From Lachnospiraceae bacterium (GTDB lineage: Bacteria > Bacillota > Clostridia > Lachnospirales > Lachnospiraceae), in assembly GCA_009780115.1 (NCBI GenBank), contig WRAQ01000016.1:1-60718 (forward strand): a DNA stretch of 60,718 nucleotides, in the 5' to 3' direction. Below the pieces are notes generated by a model. It had not been told where the DNA came from and did no database searches. It was given only the letters and a program-made list of their open reading frames with translations. Positions 43,750 through 53,822 of the stretch are shown here, piece by piece. Each line of letters starts with the position of its first letter. The first letter of the stretch is position 1. The translations under genes and the position numbers were made by a program.

Positions 43750-44964
43750 ATGAATATTCTTGTCATCAACTGCGGCAGCTCATCGCTGAAGTTTCAATTG
43801 ATTAATAGTGAAAATGAAGAAACAATCGCCAAAGGAATCTGCGAAAGAATTGGCATTACCGGCAGCCAATTAATTTACGCCGCCGCCGGAAAAGACAAAA
43901 TCATCACCGAAAAGCCAATGGATGACCATTTAATCGCAACGAAGATGGTTTTAAGCGCATTAACCGACCCGGTTAACGGCGTTTTGAAAAGTTTAAATGA
44001 AATCGGTGCCGTCGGCCATCGTTTGGTTCACGGCGGCGAAAAATTCAATAAATCGGCACTAATTACCGAGGACGTTATCCGGGCGACAGAGGAATGCAAT
44101 GAACTTGCCCCGCTACATAACCCCGCCAACCTGACTGGTGTTTTAGCCTGTCGGGAATTGATGCCCGAGACCCCGATGGTAGGCGTTTTTGACACTGCTT
44201 TCCATCAGTCAATGCCGGAAAAAGCTTATCTTTATGGGATTCCTTATGAATATTATGAGATGTACAAAGTACGCCGTTATGGGTTTCACGGGACTAGTCA
44301 TGCTTATGTTTCACGCCATTCCGCCGAATATTATCAAGCAAAAGTTGATAATTCACGCCCTTTTGAAGATTTAAAAATCATCGTCTGTCATCTTGGTAAT
44401 GGTGCAAGTGTAACGGCGGTAAAAAATGGAAGAAGCATTGATACATCAATGGGCCTTACCCCGCTTGAGGGTTTGATTATGGGCACCCGTTCGGGGGATA
44501 TTGACCCGGCGATTATAGAGTTCCTTTCTCATAAAGAAAACAAAACAATTGAAGAAATCACGGCGGTTCTCAACAAAAAATCCGGGGTTGTCGGCCTGCA
44601 AGGCGGCGGTTCTTCGGATTTCCGCGACATTACTTCCGACTATCTTGCCGGAAAACCGGAAGCAGCAAGGGCAATGAAAGCCTATGTTTACCGGATTGCA
44701 AAATATATTGGTGCTTATACCGCTGCGATGAACGGGGTTGACATCATTTGCTTTACCGCCGGAATCGGGGAAAATAATAGTATTGTCCGCGGTGAGGTGT
44801 GCGAATATCTTGGTTACTTAGGCATCACCATTGATAACGCAGCTAATGACATTAAAGGTGAAGACATTATCATCTCTACCGCAGATAGTAAGGTGACGGT
44901 TATGTCAGTTCCAACCGATGAGGAACTGATGATTGCCCGCGACACCCGGGCGCTAGTAATGTGA
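43750..44964 (+). CDS. ackA: acetate kinase
   Basis: Makes ATP and acetate from acetyl phosphate. 404 residues, normal size. ASKHA-fold motifs: ILVINCGSSSLKFQL, GHRLVHGGEKF, FDTAFHQSMPE, RRYGFHGTSHAYVS, GNGASVTAVKNG, MGTRSGDIDP and FTAGIGENN. A pta gene is not adjacent, which is unusual. CGGAG lies 7 bases before the ATG. Two candidate promoters with hairpins between them precede it. A family 2 hairpin starts at its stop codon. Confidence 0.97.
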   Translation: MNILVINCGSSSLKFQLINSENEETIAKGICERIGITGSQLIYAAAGKDKIITEKPMDDHLIATKMVLSALTDPVNGVLKSLNEIGAVGHRLVHGGEKFNKSALITEDVIRATEECNELAPLHNPANLTGVLACRELMPETPMVGVFDTAFHQSMPEKAYLYGIPYEYYEMYKVRRYGFHGTSHAYVSRHSAEYYQAKVDNSRPFEDLKIIVCHLGNGASVTAVKNGRSIDTSMGLTPLEGLIMGTRSGDIDPAIIEFLSHKENKTIEEITAVLNKKSGVVGLQGGGSSDFRDITSDYLAGKPEAARAMKAYVYRIAKYIGAYTAAMNGVDIICFTAGIGENNSIVRGEVCEYLGYLGITIDNAANDIKGEDIIISTADSKVTVMSVPTDEELMIARDTRALVM

Positions 44965-45021
44965 AGAGTTTATCTAAAGCGTTGGGCAAAGGCCCAACAC
45001 CAAAGATAAACTAAACTTCAC
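44961..45021 (+). repeat. family 2 hairpin repeat, copy 3
   Basis: GTGAAG/CTTCAC, AGTTTATCT/AGATAAACT and TTGGGC/GCCCAA nest around an AAAG loop. It contains the ackA stop codon. Base pairs differ from the other copies but are kept complementary. Confidence 0.75.
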
Positions 45022-45029
45022 ATAGGAAG

Positions 45030-45051
45030 AATGGCTGAAAACGCCATTTTT
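45030..45051 (+). terminator. intrinsic terminator after ackA
   Basis: AATGGC (45030-45035) and GCCATT (45043-45048) pair and run into a T-rich stretch. Confidence 0.65.
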
Positions 45052-45058
45052 CTAGGTT

Positions 45059-46591
45059 TTAGGCATCCTTCCCCTTATAACTAAACCTACTAAAGAGGGC
45101 ATCACTTGATGCTCTTTTTCCATTTCCGGTCGCATATATCGCATAAAAAGTGCCGGTAAATCCTAACTGATGGCTTTCGGTGGCAACATAGCGGGTCAAG
45201 CCTTCACCGAGATAAATTTCATTTCCATCGATGACAGCCGAAAAATAATATTTTAATTTATCCGATTTAATATTTACCGTAATTTTTCCTTCTGTCAAAA
45301 TCGGTAGATATGCACTCCTGTGAACAATATCGCCAACAGCTTTTTGGAAACAAAGATAATTCTGGCTATACTCCCGGGTGACAAATACGTCCATATGGGC
45401 ATCATGCTTATAAAAGACCGATACTCCGGCTTCATCACCATTTGCGGTTGGAACAAAAGAAAAATCAATCTTTAACTCACTGGCAAAGTCCTTTTGGCGG
45501 AAACCAAGAAACGCCGGGCTATCCTCATCATAAAGAGTAAAACTATTACCGGTCATTGATAAACCTTGGTCAGTAACTCGATAATCTTCCTGGTAAGGGT
45601 TACGTAAATGGACAAATGGTAAATCAATGCCTTTTGTGAAGTCTGTCTCGTAATTATTAACACGGGATTGCATAGTGACTGGTTTTCTGTCGACTTCCAT
45701 CTTTATTTCAATTGCCCGCCCGCCATTTATCAGTGGCCATTCATCGACCCATTCAACGGGGGCGAGAAATGTCTCACGGCCAAGATGATGGAAATAAGGA
45801 TGGGTTTCGCGATAACCTAGAAAAACCGCCCACCAGTCACCATTAGTATCCTTAAACATATCAGCATGGCCGGTCGCTTGAATTTCATGGTTTTTCCGGT
45901 TACGGTGGGTCAAAATCGGGTTGAAAGGGCAGGCTTCATAAGGGCCGTACAAATCACGGCTTCTAGCGATTGTCTCCATATGGCCGAGTTCGGTCCCGCC
46001 CTCGGCAATCATTTGATAATACCAGCCATTTGCTTTATAAATATGGGGGGCTTCCGGGGCGCTTTCGCCGATACCGCCCCAAACCGGAGTAGGTTTGCGG
46101 AGGAATTTGCCTGTTTCCAAATCAATCGGGCCCATGAAAAAACCGGTTGTCGGGTCATCACCTTCATAAGCATTGGAAATGAAATGTGCTGAACCGTCGT
46201 CTTCGAAAAAGAAAGACGGGTCGATACCACCCTGCTCAATCAGGATAGGCTCCGACCATTCACCGGCCGGGTCGTCGGTATAAACAAAAAAGTTGCCGAA
46301 TTTGGTGATGTTGGTTGTCACCATATAAAAGCGGTCATTTTTTTCGTGATAACGAATCGCCGGGGCGAAGATACCCATCGAGTAGCGGACATTATGTAAG
46401 GGGAGTTGGCTTTCGCGGGTCAGGCAGTGGCCGACTTGGGTCCAGTTGACCAAATCCTGCGAGTGGAAAACCGGCACCCCCGGGAAAAACTCAAACGAGC
46501 TTGTGACCATATAATAGTCATTGCCCTTGCGGCAGATGCTGGGGTCGGGGTAAAAACCTTTAAGAATTGGGTTGTTATATTTGATAGCCAT
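45059..46591 (-). CDS. glycoside hydrolase family 43 (beta-xylosidase/arabinofuranosidase-like)
   Basis: 510 residues, no signal peptide, so intracellular. Five-bladed GH43 propeller with catalytic Asp in GFYPDPSICR, the pKa-modulating Asp in GGIDPSFFFEDDG, and catalytic Glu in GESAPEAPHIYK. A C-terminal beta-sandwich (from about 330, FTKGIDLPF onward) matches the GH43 subfamily 11-type xylosidases. It would release xylose or arabinose from short oligosaccharides. ATG 46591 is chosen since AAAGGA lies 6 bases upstream; the ATG at 46606 provides that very SD sequence. Confidence 0.9.
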   Translation of the reverse strand: MAIKYNNPILKGFYPDPSICRKGNDYYMVTSSFEFFPGVPVFHSQDLVNWTQVGHCLTRESQLPLHNVRYSMGIFAPAIRYHEKNDRFYMVTTNITKFGNFFVYTDDPAGEWSEPILIEQGGIDPSFFFEDDGSAHFISNAYEGDDPTTGFFMGPIDLETGKFLRKPTPVWGGIGESAPEAPHIYKANGWYYQMIAEGGTELGHMETIARSRDLYGPYEACPFNPILTHRNRKNHEIQATGHADMFKDTNGDWWAVFLGYRETHPYFHHLGRETFLAPVEWVDEWPLINGGRAIEIKMEVDRKPVTMQSRVNNYETDFTKGIDLPFVHLRNPYQEDYRVTDQGLSMTGNSFTLYDEDSPAFLGFRQKDFASELKIDFSFVPTANGDEAGVSVFYKHDAHMDVFVTREYSQNYLCFQKAVGDIVHRSAYLPILTEGKITVNIKSDKLKYYFSAVIDGNEIYLGEGLTRYVATESHQLGFTGTFYAIYATGNGKRASSDALFSRFSYKGKDA

Positions 46592-46681
46592 TTTGAATCC
46601 TTTCATTTATATTATAATAAAATGATTATACCTAACCATTTCTAAAAAATCTATAAAAAAAATAAAAATTCAAAATCGCTA

Positions 46682-46710
46682 TTGCTTTTATTTTAAATAC
46701 GAGATAATAT
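46682..46710 (+). promoter_or_regulatory. groESL promoter
   Basis: TTGCTT (46682-46687), 17-base spacer, TAATAT (46705-46710), directly upstream of the CIRCE operator. Confidence 0.5.
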
Positions 46711-46721
46711 ATAAAATGGAA

Positions 46722-46748
46722 TTGGCACTCATTCGCACAGAGTGCTAA
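46722..46748 (+). promoter_or_regulatory. CIRCE operator (HrcA binding site)
   Basis: TTGGCACTC, 9 bases, GAGTGCTAA: one mismatch from the consensus inverted repeat. HrcA should repress groESL here until heat stress. Confidence 0.95.
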
Positions 46749-46791
46749 CACACTGAAAATAATGTAGCAAAAATAGCAAGGAGGTTTTAAC

Positions 46792-47076
46792 ATGAAGTTA
46801 GTACCATTAGGAGACAGAGTTGTCTTAAAGCAATTAGTTGCCGAAGAAACAACCAAATCGGGAATTGTATTACCCGGACAGAGCAAAGAGAAACCCCAGC
46901 AGGCGGAAGTAATCGCTGTTGGCCCCGGCGGAGTAGTTGACGGGAAAGAAATCAAAATGGAAGTAAAAGTCGGCGACAACGTTATTTACTCCAAATACGC
47001 CGGGACAGAAGTCAAGATTGACGAAGAAGAGTACATAATCGTTAAGCAGAATGATATTTTGGCAGTCACAGTTTAA
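46792..47076 (+). CDS. groS: GroES co-chaperonin
   Basis: 94 residues, the lid of the GroEL chamber. Typical start KLVPLGDRVVLK, mobile loop EETTKSGIVLPGQSKEKPQ, and end EYIIVKQNDILAV. AAGGAGG lies 8 bases before the ATG. Controlled by the CIRCE site upstream and cotranscribed with groL. Confidence 0.98.
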   Translation: MKLVPLGDRVVLKQLVAEETTKSGIVLPGQSKEKPQQAEVIAVGPGGVVDGKEIKMEVKVGDNVIYSKYAGTEVKIDEEEYIIVKQNDILAVTV

Positions 47077-47078
47077 AA

Positions 47079-47115
47079 CACGAAGAAATATTCTAAAAAT
47101 ATTTAAAACTTCGTG
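47079..47115 (+). repeat. family 2 hairpin repeat, copy 4 (short form), in the groS-groL gap
   Basis: CACGAAG/CTTCGTG outer arms and AATATT/AATATT inner stem, 37 nt. A second, weaker stem-loop follows at about 47119-47147. Together they fill the gap between the two genes. Confidence 0.65.
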
Positions 47116-47173
47116 ACAGAAGGGTGGCTTGACCGTCATTCTTCCAAAAAACAATAACAAAAAGGAGAATTAA

Positions 47174-48799
<1,626 letters not shown>

Positions 48800-48813
48800 A
48801 TAAATACTCACAA

Positions 48814-48850
48814 TAAACAAGCGCCCCCGTAAGGGGGCTTTTGTTTGTTT
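48814..48850 (+). terminator. intrinsic terminator after groL
   Basis: GCCCCC-GTAA-GGGGGC stem extended by AAACAA/TTGTTT arms and a T-rich tail. Confidence 0.92.
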
Positions 48851-48874
48851 AAAGCTAACTTTATAATTTTCTTA

Positions 48875-48904
48875 TTGACATCACTTTGACATTAAGTGTA
48901 TAAT
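48875..48904 (+). promoter_or_regulatory. strong promoter for the ABC exporter operon
   Basis: Perfect TTGACA (48875-48880) and perfect TATAAT (48899-48904) with an 18-base spacer. Confidence 0.8.
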
Positions 48905-48973
48905 TAATATTATGCTATTTCGATTGAATGAATGTTAAGCGCGTAATTAAACACATTATTAAGGAGGCTACAT

Positions 48974-50878
48974 ATGGGGCTGATGTTCAAAACCTTAGCG
49001 AAGCAAAATTTACGCTATAAGGGATTCTTGATTTTTTATTTATTTATGGTATTAATCACCGCGGCAGCAAGTGTATTTGCCACCCGGCTCACCGGTGATA
49101 TGGGGCAGGCGGCAATCAGCATGGATATGGGCGCGCTGCTTAAGCTTTTTGGCTTTATTACAATAATAATGCTCATTCAAGCGATTGCATCAGCGGTATC
49201 GGCCTTATATTTAGGCCGGTTTGCCGGAAAAGCCGGTTATCGTTTCCGGGACAATTTCGCCAAATATTTTTTGCAGAAACCATTTTCTGCTTATGAAGAT
49301 AACAAAAGCGGCGAGTCACTTTCGGTTTTTCAAAATGACCTCCCGGCTTCTGTAGAACTGGTATCCAATGGCGGTATCCGCATGATAGCGGATATAGTCA
49401 CCCTAATAGTGACCTTTGCCTATATGATGTACCTTAACTGGTGGCTTACATTGATTTTTTTCGCATCATTTCCGGTATTAATCATTGTTCAGGTGCTTAT
49501 TGCCGCCCCTATCCAAAAGAAAGAGCAAAAAGTTCTTGAGAAAAAGGCTGGTGTAAATGCTTATGCCAACGATTCTTTTCAAAATACTTCAACCGTTATT
49601 GCATATTCACTTGAAGAGATCATGATTAAACGCTTAAGTAAAGCTTATGAAGAATTAATTATAGCAACTAAAAACTCTGCCCGTTCATTTTTGTTTTTAA
49701 TTCTTGCCGGCATTCTTGCTTCAATGAGCCCGATATTGATTATTATTGCTGTATCGGCAGCACAGGTTATTGCTGGAAATATGGACATTGCCGAGTGGCT
49801 TGCCTTTACGAATCTGGCAATGGGGGCAGGCACTTGGCTGACAATGCTGTCCCAGCGGCAAAACCAAGTTCAATCATCTGCCGCAGGGGCAAACCGTTTG
49901 GACGGACACATGGCAGGAGAACCGGAAGACGGGTTACTATTAAAAGCTAATGCAGTTCAAACACCGCTGCTTTCGCAGTCTTTTAGCAACGATGATACAC
50001 AAAAATCGCAAAATGCGCGGTTTGGCGGCCTTACTAGTAAGGTTTTTGCACCAATAGGGGCGGCGAATAGTATAATGCCAAGCGGGAATATTGCCATTTG
50101 CGCCGAAAATATCAAATTTGCCTATGGCGGTAAAAGCAATATAGAGGTTGGGGATATCGGAAATACTTCGGCAGAACCCCCCGCCCCGCCCCTTGCGCTG
50201 GATGATGTATCTTTTACAATCGAGCAAGGCTCCCGGGTAGCATTCGTTGGCGGGAGCGGAAGCGGGAAAAGTACGATTCTTAAATTACTGCTTGGGTTAT
50301 ATAACCCGCAGGAGGGGAAAATAGCAGTTATGGGTGCGGATACGGCGGACATTCCGCTTGCATCCCTGCGTGAAACTTATGCCTATGTCCCGCAGGATAG
50401 CTATCTTTTCCCGGAATCCATTTTGGGTAATATCACGGGTGAGTCAGCAGTATCCGATCTGCCCCGGCTGGAAAAAGCCTGCCGCGATGCAGGAATATTG
50501 GATTTTATTAATTCATTGCCTGACGGATTTGATACAGTGCTTAATGAAGCTGCTGAAAACTTATCTGGCGGTCAAAAACAACGTATCGCCTTGGCGCGGG
50601 CATTTTATCGTGATGCTCCGGTTATCTTGTTTGATGAAGCGACTTCGGCGCTTGACCCGGCTACTGAAACCGCCGTTTTACAAAGTTTTTGCGCCCTTTC
50701 CCGGGATAAAACCGTTGTGATGGTCGCACACCGGCTTAAAGCGATTGACTTCTGCGACCGGATTGTCGTAATGGACAATGGAAAAATTGCCGCATCCGGT
50801 ACACATGACGAGTTAATCAAAAACAGCCCTATATACGCAAACTTATATCAAGCACGTGAAAAGGAGGTGACAGTATGA
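48974..50878 (+). CDS. ABC exporter half-transporter, subunit 1
   Basis: 634 residues: a six-helix type IV exporter membrane domain (about 15-300), then an ATPase domain with Walker A GGSGSGKST, Q-loop YVPQDSYLF, signature ENLSGGQKQ, Walker B VILFDEATSAL and H-loop AHR. Between them lies an unusual poorly conserved linker of about 65 residues (305-370) and a second insertion near the A-loop (GKSNIEVGDIGNTSAEPPAP). Partner of the next gene; together they should form a heterodimer that exports a lipid, peptide or drug. AAGGAGG lies 6 bases before the ATG. Confidence 0.9.
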   Translation: MGLMFKTLAKQNLRYKGFLIFYLFMVLITAAASVFATRLTGDMGQAAISMDMGALLKLFGFITIIMLIQAIASAVSALYLGRFAGKAGYRFRDNFAKYFLQKPFSAYEDNKSGESLSVFQNDLPASVELVSNGGIRMIADIVTLIVTFAYMMYLNWWLTLIFFASFPVLIIVQVLIAAPIQKKEQKVLEKKAGVNAYANDSFQNTSTVIAYSLEEIMIKRLSKAYEELIIATKNSARSFLFLILAGILASMSPILIIIAVSAAQVIAGNMDIAEWLAFTNLAMGAGTWLTMLSQRQNQVQSSAAGANRLDGHMAGEPEDGLLLKANAVQTPLLSQSFSNDDTQKSQNARFGGLTSKVFAPIGAANSIMPSGNIAICAENIKFAYGGKSNIEVGDIGNTSAEPPAPPLALDDVSFTIEQGSRVAFVGGSGSGKSTILKLLLGLYNPQEGKIAVMGADTADIPLASLRETYAYVPQDSYLFPESILGNITGESAVSDLPRLEKACRDAGILDFINSLPDGFDTVLNEAAENLSGGQKQRIALARAFYRDAPVILFDEATSALDPATETAVLQSFCALSRDKTVVMVAHRLKAIDFCDRIVVMDNGKIAASGTHDELIKNSPIYANLYQAREKEVTV

Positions 50879-52602
50879 CTGACCGCCAATATTTTTTCCG
50901 AATCTTTTCCTATGTAAAACCATATAGAGTCCCCTATGCGATTGGAACATTTATATATTGCAGCCAGCAATTTATTTTTCCTTTAATGATAAGTTTCCTT
51001 TTCGGCGGGGTAACGGCGGCTATATTAGCCGGAAATTATTCAGGAGTGCTTGATGCAATTTGGCAGATGTTAATAATGTTATTAACAATAATTGTTTTTC
51101 TTGGTATCGGGACATATTTGTATATTGTTAACCTTGCTTATGCTGTCCGGGATTTAAGCCTTAAATTATTTAAGTCTTTTATGAAATCAAGTATTGAAAG
51201 CAATAAGCATTCCGGTGAAGGTATTGCTGCGCTTAACACTGATATCGATATGGCTTCGAACATTATTAGTGATGCGCTTGCTTCTTTTTTGCAAAATATA
51301 CTAGCCGTATTACTTTCAACGATTGCGGTTTTTATCATCGACTTTAGAATGGGGCTTGGAGTCCTGGCAATCGGGCTGCTTATCCTCTTTATGCAATCCC
51401 GGTTTGCCCGTCCTTTAGCCCGGCTTGGTAAGGAACAGCTAATCACTAATGCCGATTCCGTCAAATCTCTTTCGAATATTTTCGCTGGGGCCCTTACGAT
51501 TAGGGCTTACAACCGCCAAGACCGTTCGCTGATTCAATTTGACAAAGAAAACGGAAAGCTAAAGAAACTTGCTTTCAAACAAGCATTTATTGGCATGTGG
51601 CAGGATTTGTTTAATACAGTTCAGGGTTGGCTAACGATAGTTTTTATTTTCGGTTTTGGCGGCTGGCTGGTTATCAGCGGGGGAGCCGAATTTAGTCTGG
51701 TTATGATGGTCTTGCCCCTTGCCGGAACAATCAGTGCTTCAATGTCACAGATTGGTACCAGCTTCGCAGCTTTACAGCCGCCAATAGTTGCGGCGAAACG
51801 GGTCTTTGATATTATTGATTCCGCACCGGAAACTGACAGTAATGAAAGCGAAGAAAAAGCCGGTTTAGATGGTAAATATGAAATTAAAATTGACAATTTA
51901 AATTTTTCTTATAAAGATACAACCTTCAAAGCCTTAAACGATATTAACCTGTTAATTGGGCAAAATAAAATGGTTGCTTTCGTTGGAGAGTCAGGCAGCG
52001 GAAAATCCACATTACTCCGGGTGATAATTGGCATGTATGAGCGCGAAAACCTCAAAATGAAAATCGGCGGTTTACCGTTTGCGGTAGAAAATATTAACGA
52101 GTGGCGCAGCCAGTTTGCTTACGTAGACCAAAGCTGCAAACTTTTTGATATGACAGTTGCTGAAAATATTAGTCTTGGCCTAAATGGTAAAGCAACAGAA
52201 GAGCAAATTATAGAGGCATCAAAACGTGCTTATGCCCATGATTTTATTTTAGGTTTAACCGAAGGTTATGAAACTGCTTGCGGAGAAAATGGCGCAAGCC
52301 TTTCCGGCGGCCAAAAACAAAGGTTAGCTATCGCCCGTGCTTTAGTCCGGAAAGCCCCGGTTTTGGTTTTTGACGAAGCGACCTCGGCGCTTGACTCGGA
52401 AAGCGAACGTAGTATAATGGAAACGATAGAGGATTTGCGCAGTGACCATACGGTGCTGATAACCACCCACAATCTGGCTAATATCGTTACAGCAGATATG
52501 ATTGTAGTAATGGATAAAGGGCGGGCCGCCGAATCCGGTACCCATAGCGAATTATTGGATAAAGGCGGGTTATACGTGAAATTGCTGGAAGGCCGTGAGT
52601 GA
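50875..52602 (+). CDS. ABC exporter half-transporter, subunit 2
   Basis: 575 residues. Six-helix membrane domain (about 15-300) and an ATPase domain with Walker A GESGSGKST, signature ASLSGGQKQ, Walker B VLVFDEATSALD and H-loop TTHNL. In the H-loop this subunit keeps His. The ATG overlaps the stop of subunit 1 (ATGA) and has a perfect AAGGAGGTGA SD, so both halves are made in equal amounts. The stop codon lies in a CCGTGAG/CTCACGG hairpin. Confidence 0.92.
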   Translation: MTDRQYFFRIFSYVKPYRVPYAIGTFIYCSQQFIFPLMISFLFGGVTAAILAGNYSGVLDAIWQMLIMLLTIIVFLGIGTYLYIVNLAYAVRDLSLKLFKSFMKSSIESNKHSGEGIAALNTDIDMASNIISDALASFLQNILAVLLSTIAVFIIDFRMGLGVLAIGLLILFMQSRFARPLARLGKEQLITNADSVKSLSNIFAGALTIRAYNRQDRSLIQFDKENGKLKKLAFKQAFIGMWQDLFNTVQGWLTIVFIFGFGGWLVISGGAEFSLVMMVLPLAGTISASMSQIGTSFAALQPPIVAAKRVFDIIDSAPETDSNESEEKAGLDGKYEIKIDNLNFSYKDTTFKALNDINLLIGQNKMVAFVGESGSGKSTLLRVIIGMYERENLKMKIGGLPFAVENINEWRSQFAYVDQSCKLFDMTVAENISLGLNGKATEEQIIEASKRAYAHDFILGLTEGYETACGENGASLSGGQKQRLAIARALVRKAPVLVFDEATSALDSESERSIMETIEDLRSDHTVLITTHNLANIVTADMIVVMDKGRAAESGTHSELLDKGGLYVKLLEGRE

Positions 52603-52617
52603 GTATTTTTCTCACGG
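52593..52617 (+). other. hairpin over the stop codon of ABC subunit 2
   Basis: CCGTGAG (52593-52599) and CTCACGG (52611-52617) enclose the TGA stop and a short T-run in the loop. It may reduce read-through into the regulator gene. Confidence 0.5.
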
Positions 52618-52630
52618 AACGAAAGTGTTT

Positions 52631-52667
52631 TTTGCGGCGAAGTGCAGAAATGTCACACGCGGAATAA
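52631..52667 (+). repeat. family 3 repeat, copy 1
   Basis: A 37-base segment containing GCGAAGTGCAGA and TGTCACACGCGGAATAA. Its reverse complement recurs at 60624-60660 with two mismatches. Confidence 0.8.
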
Positions 52668-52681
52668 TTGTAGAGGTGAGC

Positions 52682-53779
52682 ATGCGCTATAAAATTTACA
52701 ATGAACCGATGTATGATTTCGAATGTAAATCGATTCTTTTTCATATCATAAATGGGACATCGATAAAAAAAGAAATGGAAGATTGTATTGAAGAGCATAA
52801 TGCCGAATCAGCACGTCCGCTTGTTGAGAAATCATTTGCCAAATCATTTGCGGTTGAAAAATATATCAAAGAAAACATCAACTTTAATCTGCCTGGATAT
52901 GAGGAAACCGGCCGGGAAACAAGCGAGTTTTTGTTTAGAGAATGGGAGGATAAAGATGCTGCTCTCATCGATGCTATTTATGCTTATGACCATCTGTTGC
53001 CAAGTGAGATAGAAAGTAAAGCAATAATAATAATGCTTATTATCGACCCCGGTTATGTAGAAAGTATATGGAGCTTAAAAAGTATTGAGGAAGGCAGCCC
53101 GCCGCCTTTTATCAGTGACAATGAATTTTTCCGGTTGATTGATAATTCGCAGCTTGGGCAAGAAGAAAAATTAAAAGCGTTAAAGCTGTATTATGAATTT
53201 GATTCATATCATGACTATGCAAGTAAACTTTTCCGGCATGCGGAAGATTTATTAAAAGTCAAAATTGAGGAATATGCAGATGAGATAAAAACACATATGA
53301 ATCAAGTCGAACAACATTTGCTTAGTGGTGCTGTGTATTTTTTAAAAAAAAGAATCGGAATTTCACCAAACGATGACCAGTTTTATCATATTTATCCAAG
53401 CTTATACCATGCAAATATGTTCGTTTTAAATGTTACCGGTTTTTCCCCGCCTTTTATTATCATCGGGACCAGCGTTTTTTCGTTGGAGGATTTATATGAA
53501 AAAGTGGACTCGGATAATGATAAAGCCGCCCGTTTTCTTAAATGCTTAAGTGACAATACTAAGCAAAACATTTTACAACAGCTGAAAAAGGAACCGCTCT
53601 ATGGAAGCCAGCTTGCCGAAAAATTAGGCTGTACCAGTGCTAATATCTCGCAGCACATGAATATATTGATAAACCTTGATGTTGTCCATGTGAAAAAAGA
53701 AAACAACCGCGTTTACTTTCATTTGAATAAAGCAGCAATCCATCAGCATTTTGACACGGCAAAAGAGTTGTTTGGGTAA
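52682..53779 (+). CDS. ArsR-type HTH regulator with long N-terminal domain
   Basis: 365 residues. The C-terminal 80 residues are a winged helix of the ArsR type (LKCLSDNTKQNILQQL, YGSQLAEKLGCTSANISQH, NRVYFHLN). The roughly 280-residue N-terminal part is helical, acidic and not recognised; similar long-form ArsR proteins exist beside ABC exporters in Firmicutes. Start: ATG 52682 with GAGGTG 3 bases upstream. The same frame opens at 52595, but that stretch is the hairpin and the family 3 repeat. Likely regulates the exporter operon it closes. Confidence 0.82.
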   Translation: MRYKIYNEPMYDFECKSILFHIINGTSIKKEMEDCIEEHNAESARPLVEKSFAKSFAVEKYIKENINFNLPGYEETGRETSEFLFREWEDKDAALIDAIYAYDHLLPSEIESKAIIIMLIIDPGYVESIWSLKSIEEGSPPPFISDNEFFRLIDNSQLGQEEKLKALKLYYEFDSYHDYASKLFRHAEDLLKVKIEEYADEIKTHMNQVEQHLLSGAVYFLKKRIGISPNDDQFYHIYPSLYHANMFVLNVTGFSPPFIIIGTSVFSLEDLYEKVDSDNDKAARFLKCLSDNTKQNILQQLKKEPLYGSQLAEKLGCTSANISQHMNILINLDVVHVKKENNRVYFHLNKAAIHQHFDTAKELFG

Positions 53780-53785
53780 AACTTC

Positions 53786-53814
53786 TTGACTTCCCTGTGA
53801 TAACGGAATATAAT
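53786..53814 (+). promoter_or_regulatory. promoter predicted to give a leaderless or near-leaderless rel mRNA
   Basis: TTGACT (53786-53791), 17-base spacer, perfect TATAAT (53809-53814). Expected start 53821-53823; the ATG is at 53823 and lacks an SD. Confidence 0.7.
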
Positions 53815-53822
53815 TCTACATT

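Noticed and set aside
52595-52681. 29-residue N-terminal extension of the ArsR-type regulator
   Set aside because: This stretch is a hairpin plus the family 3 repeat; ATG 52682 has a clear GAGGTG SD.
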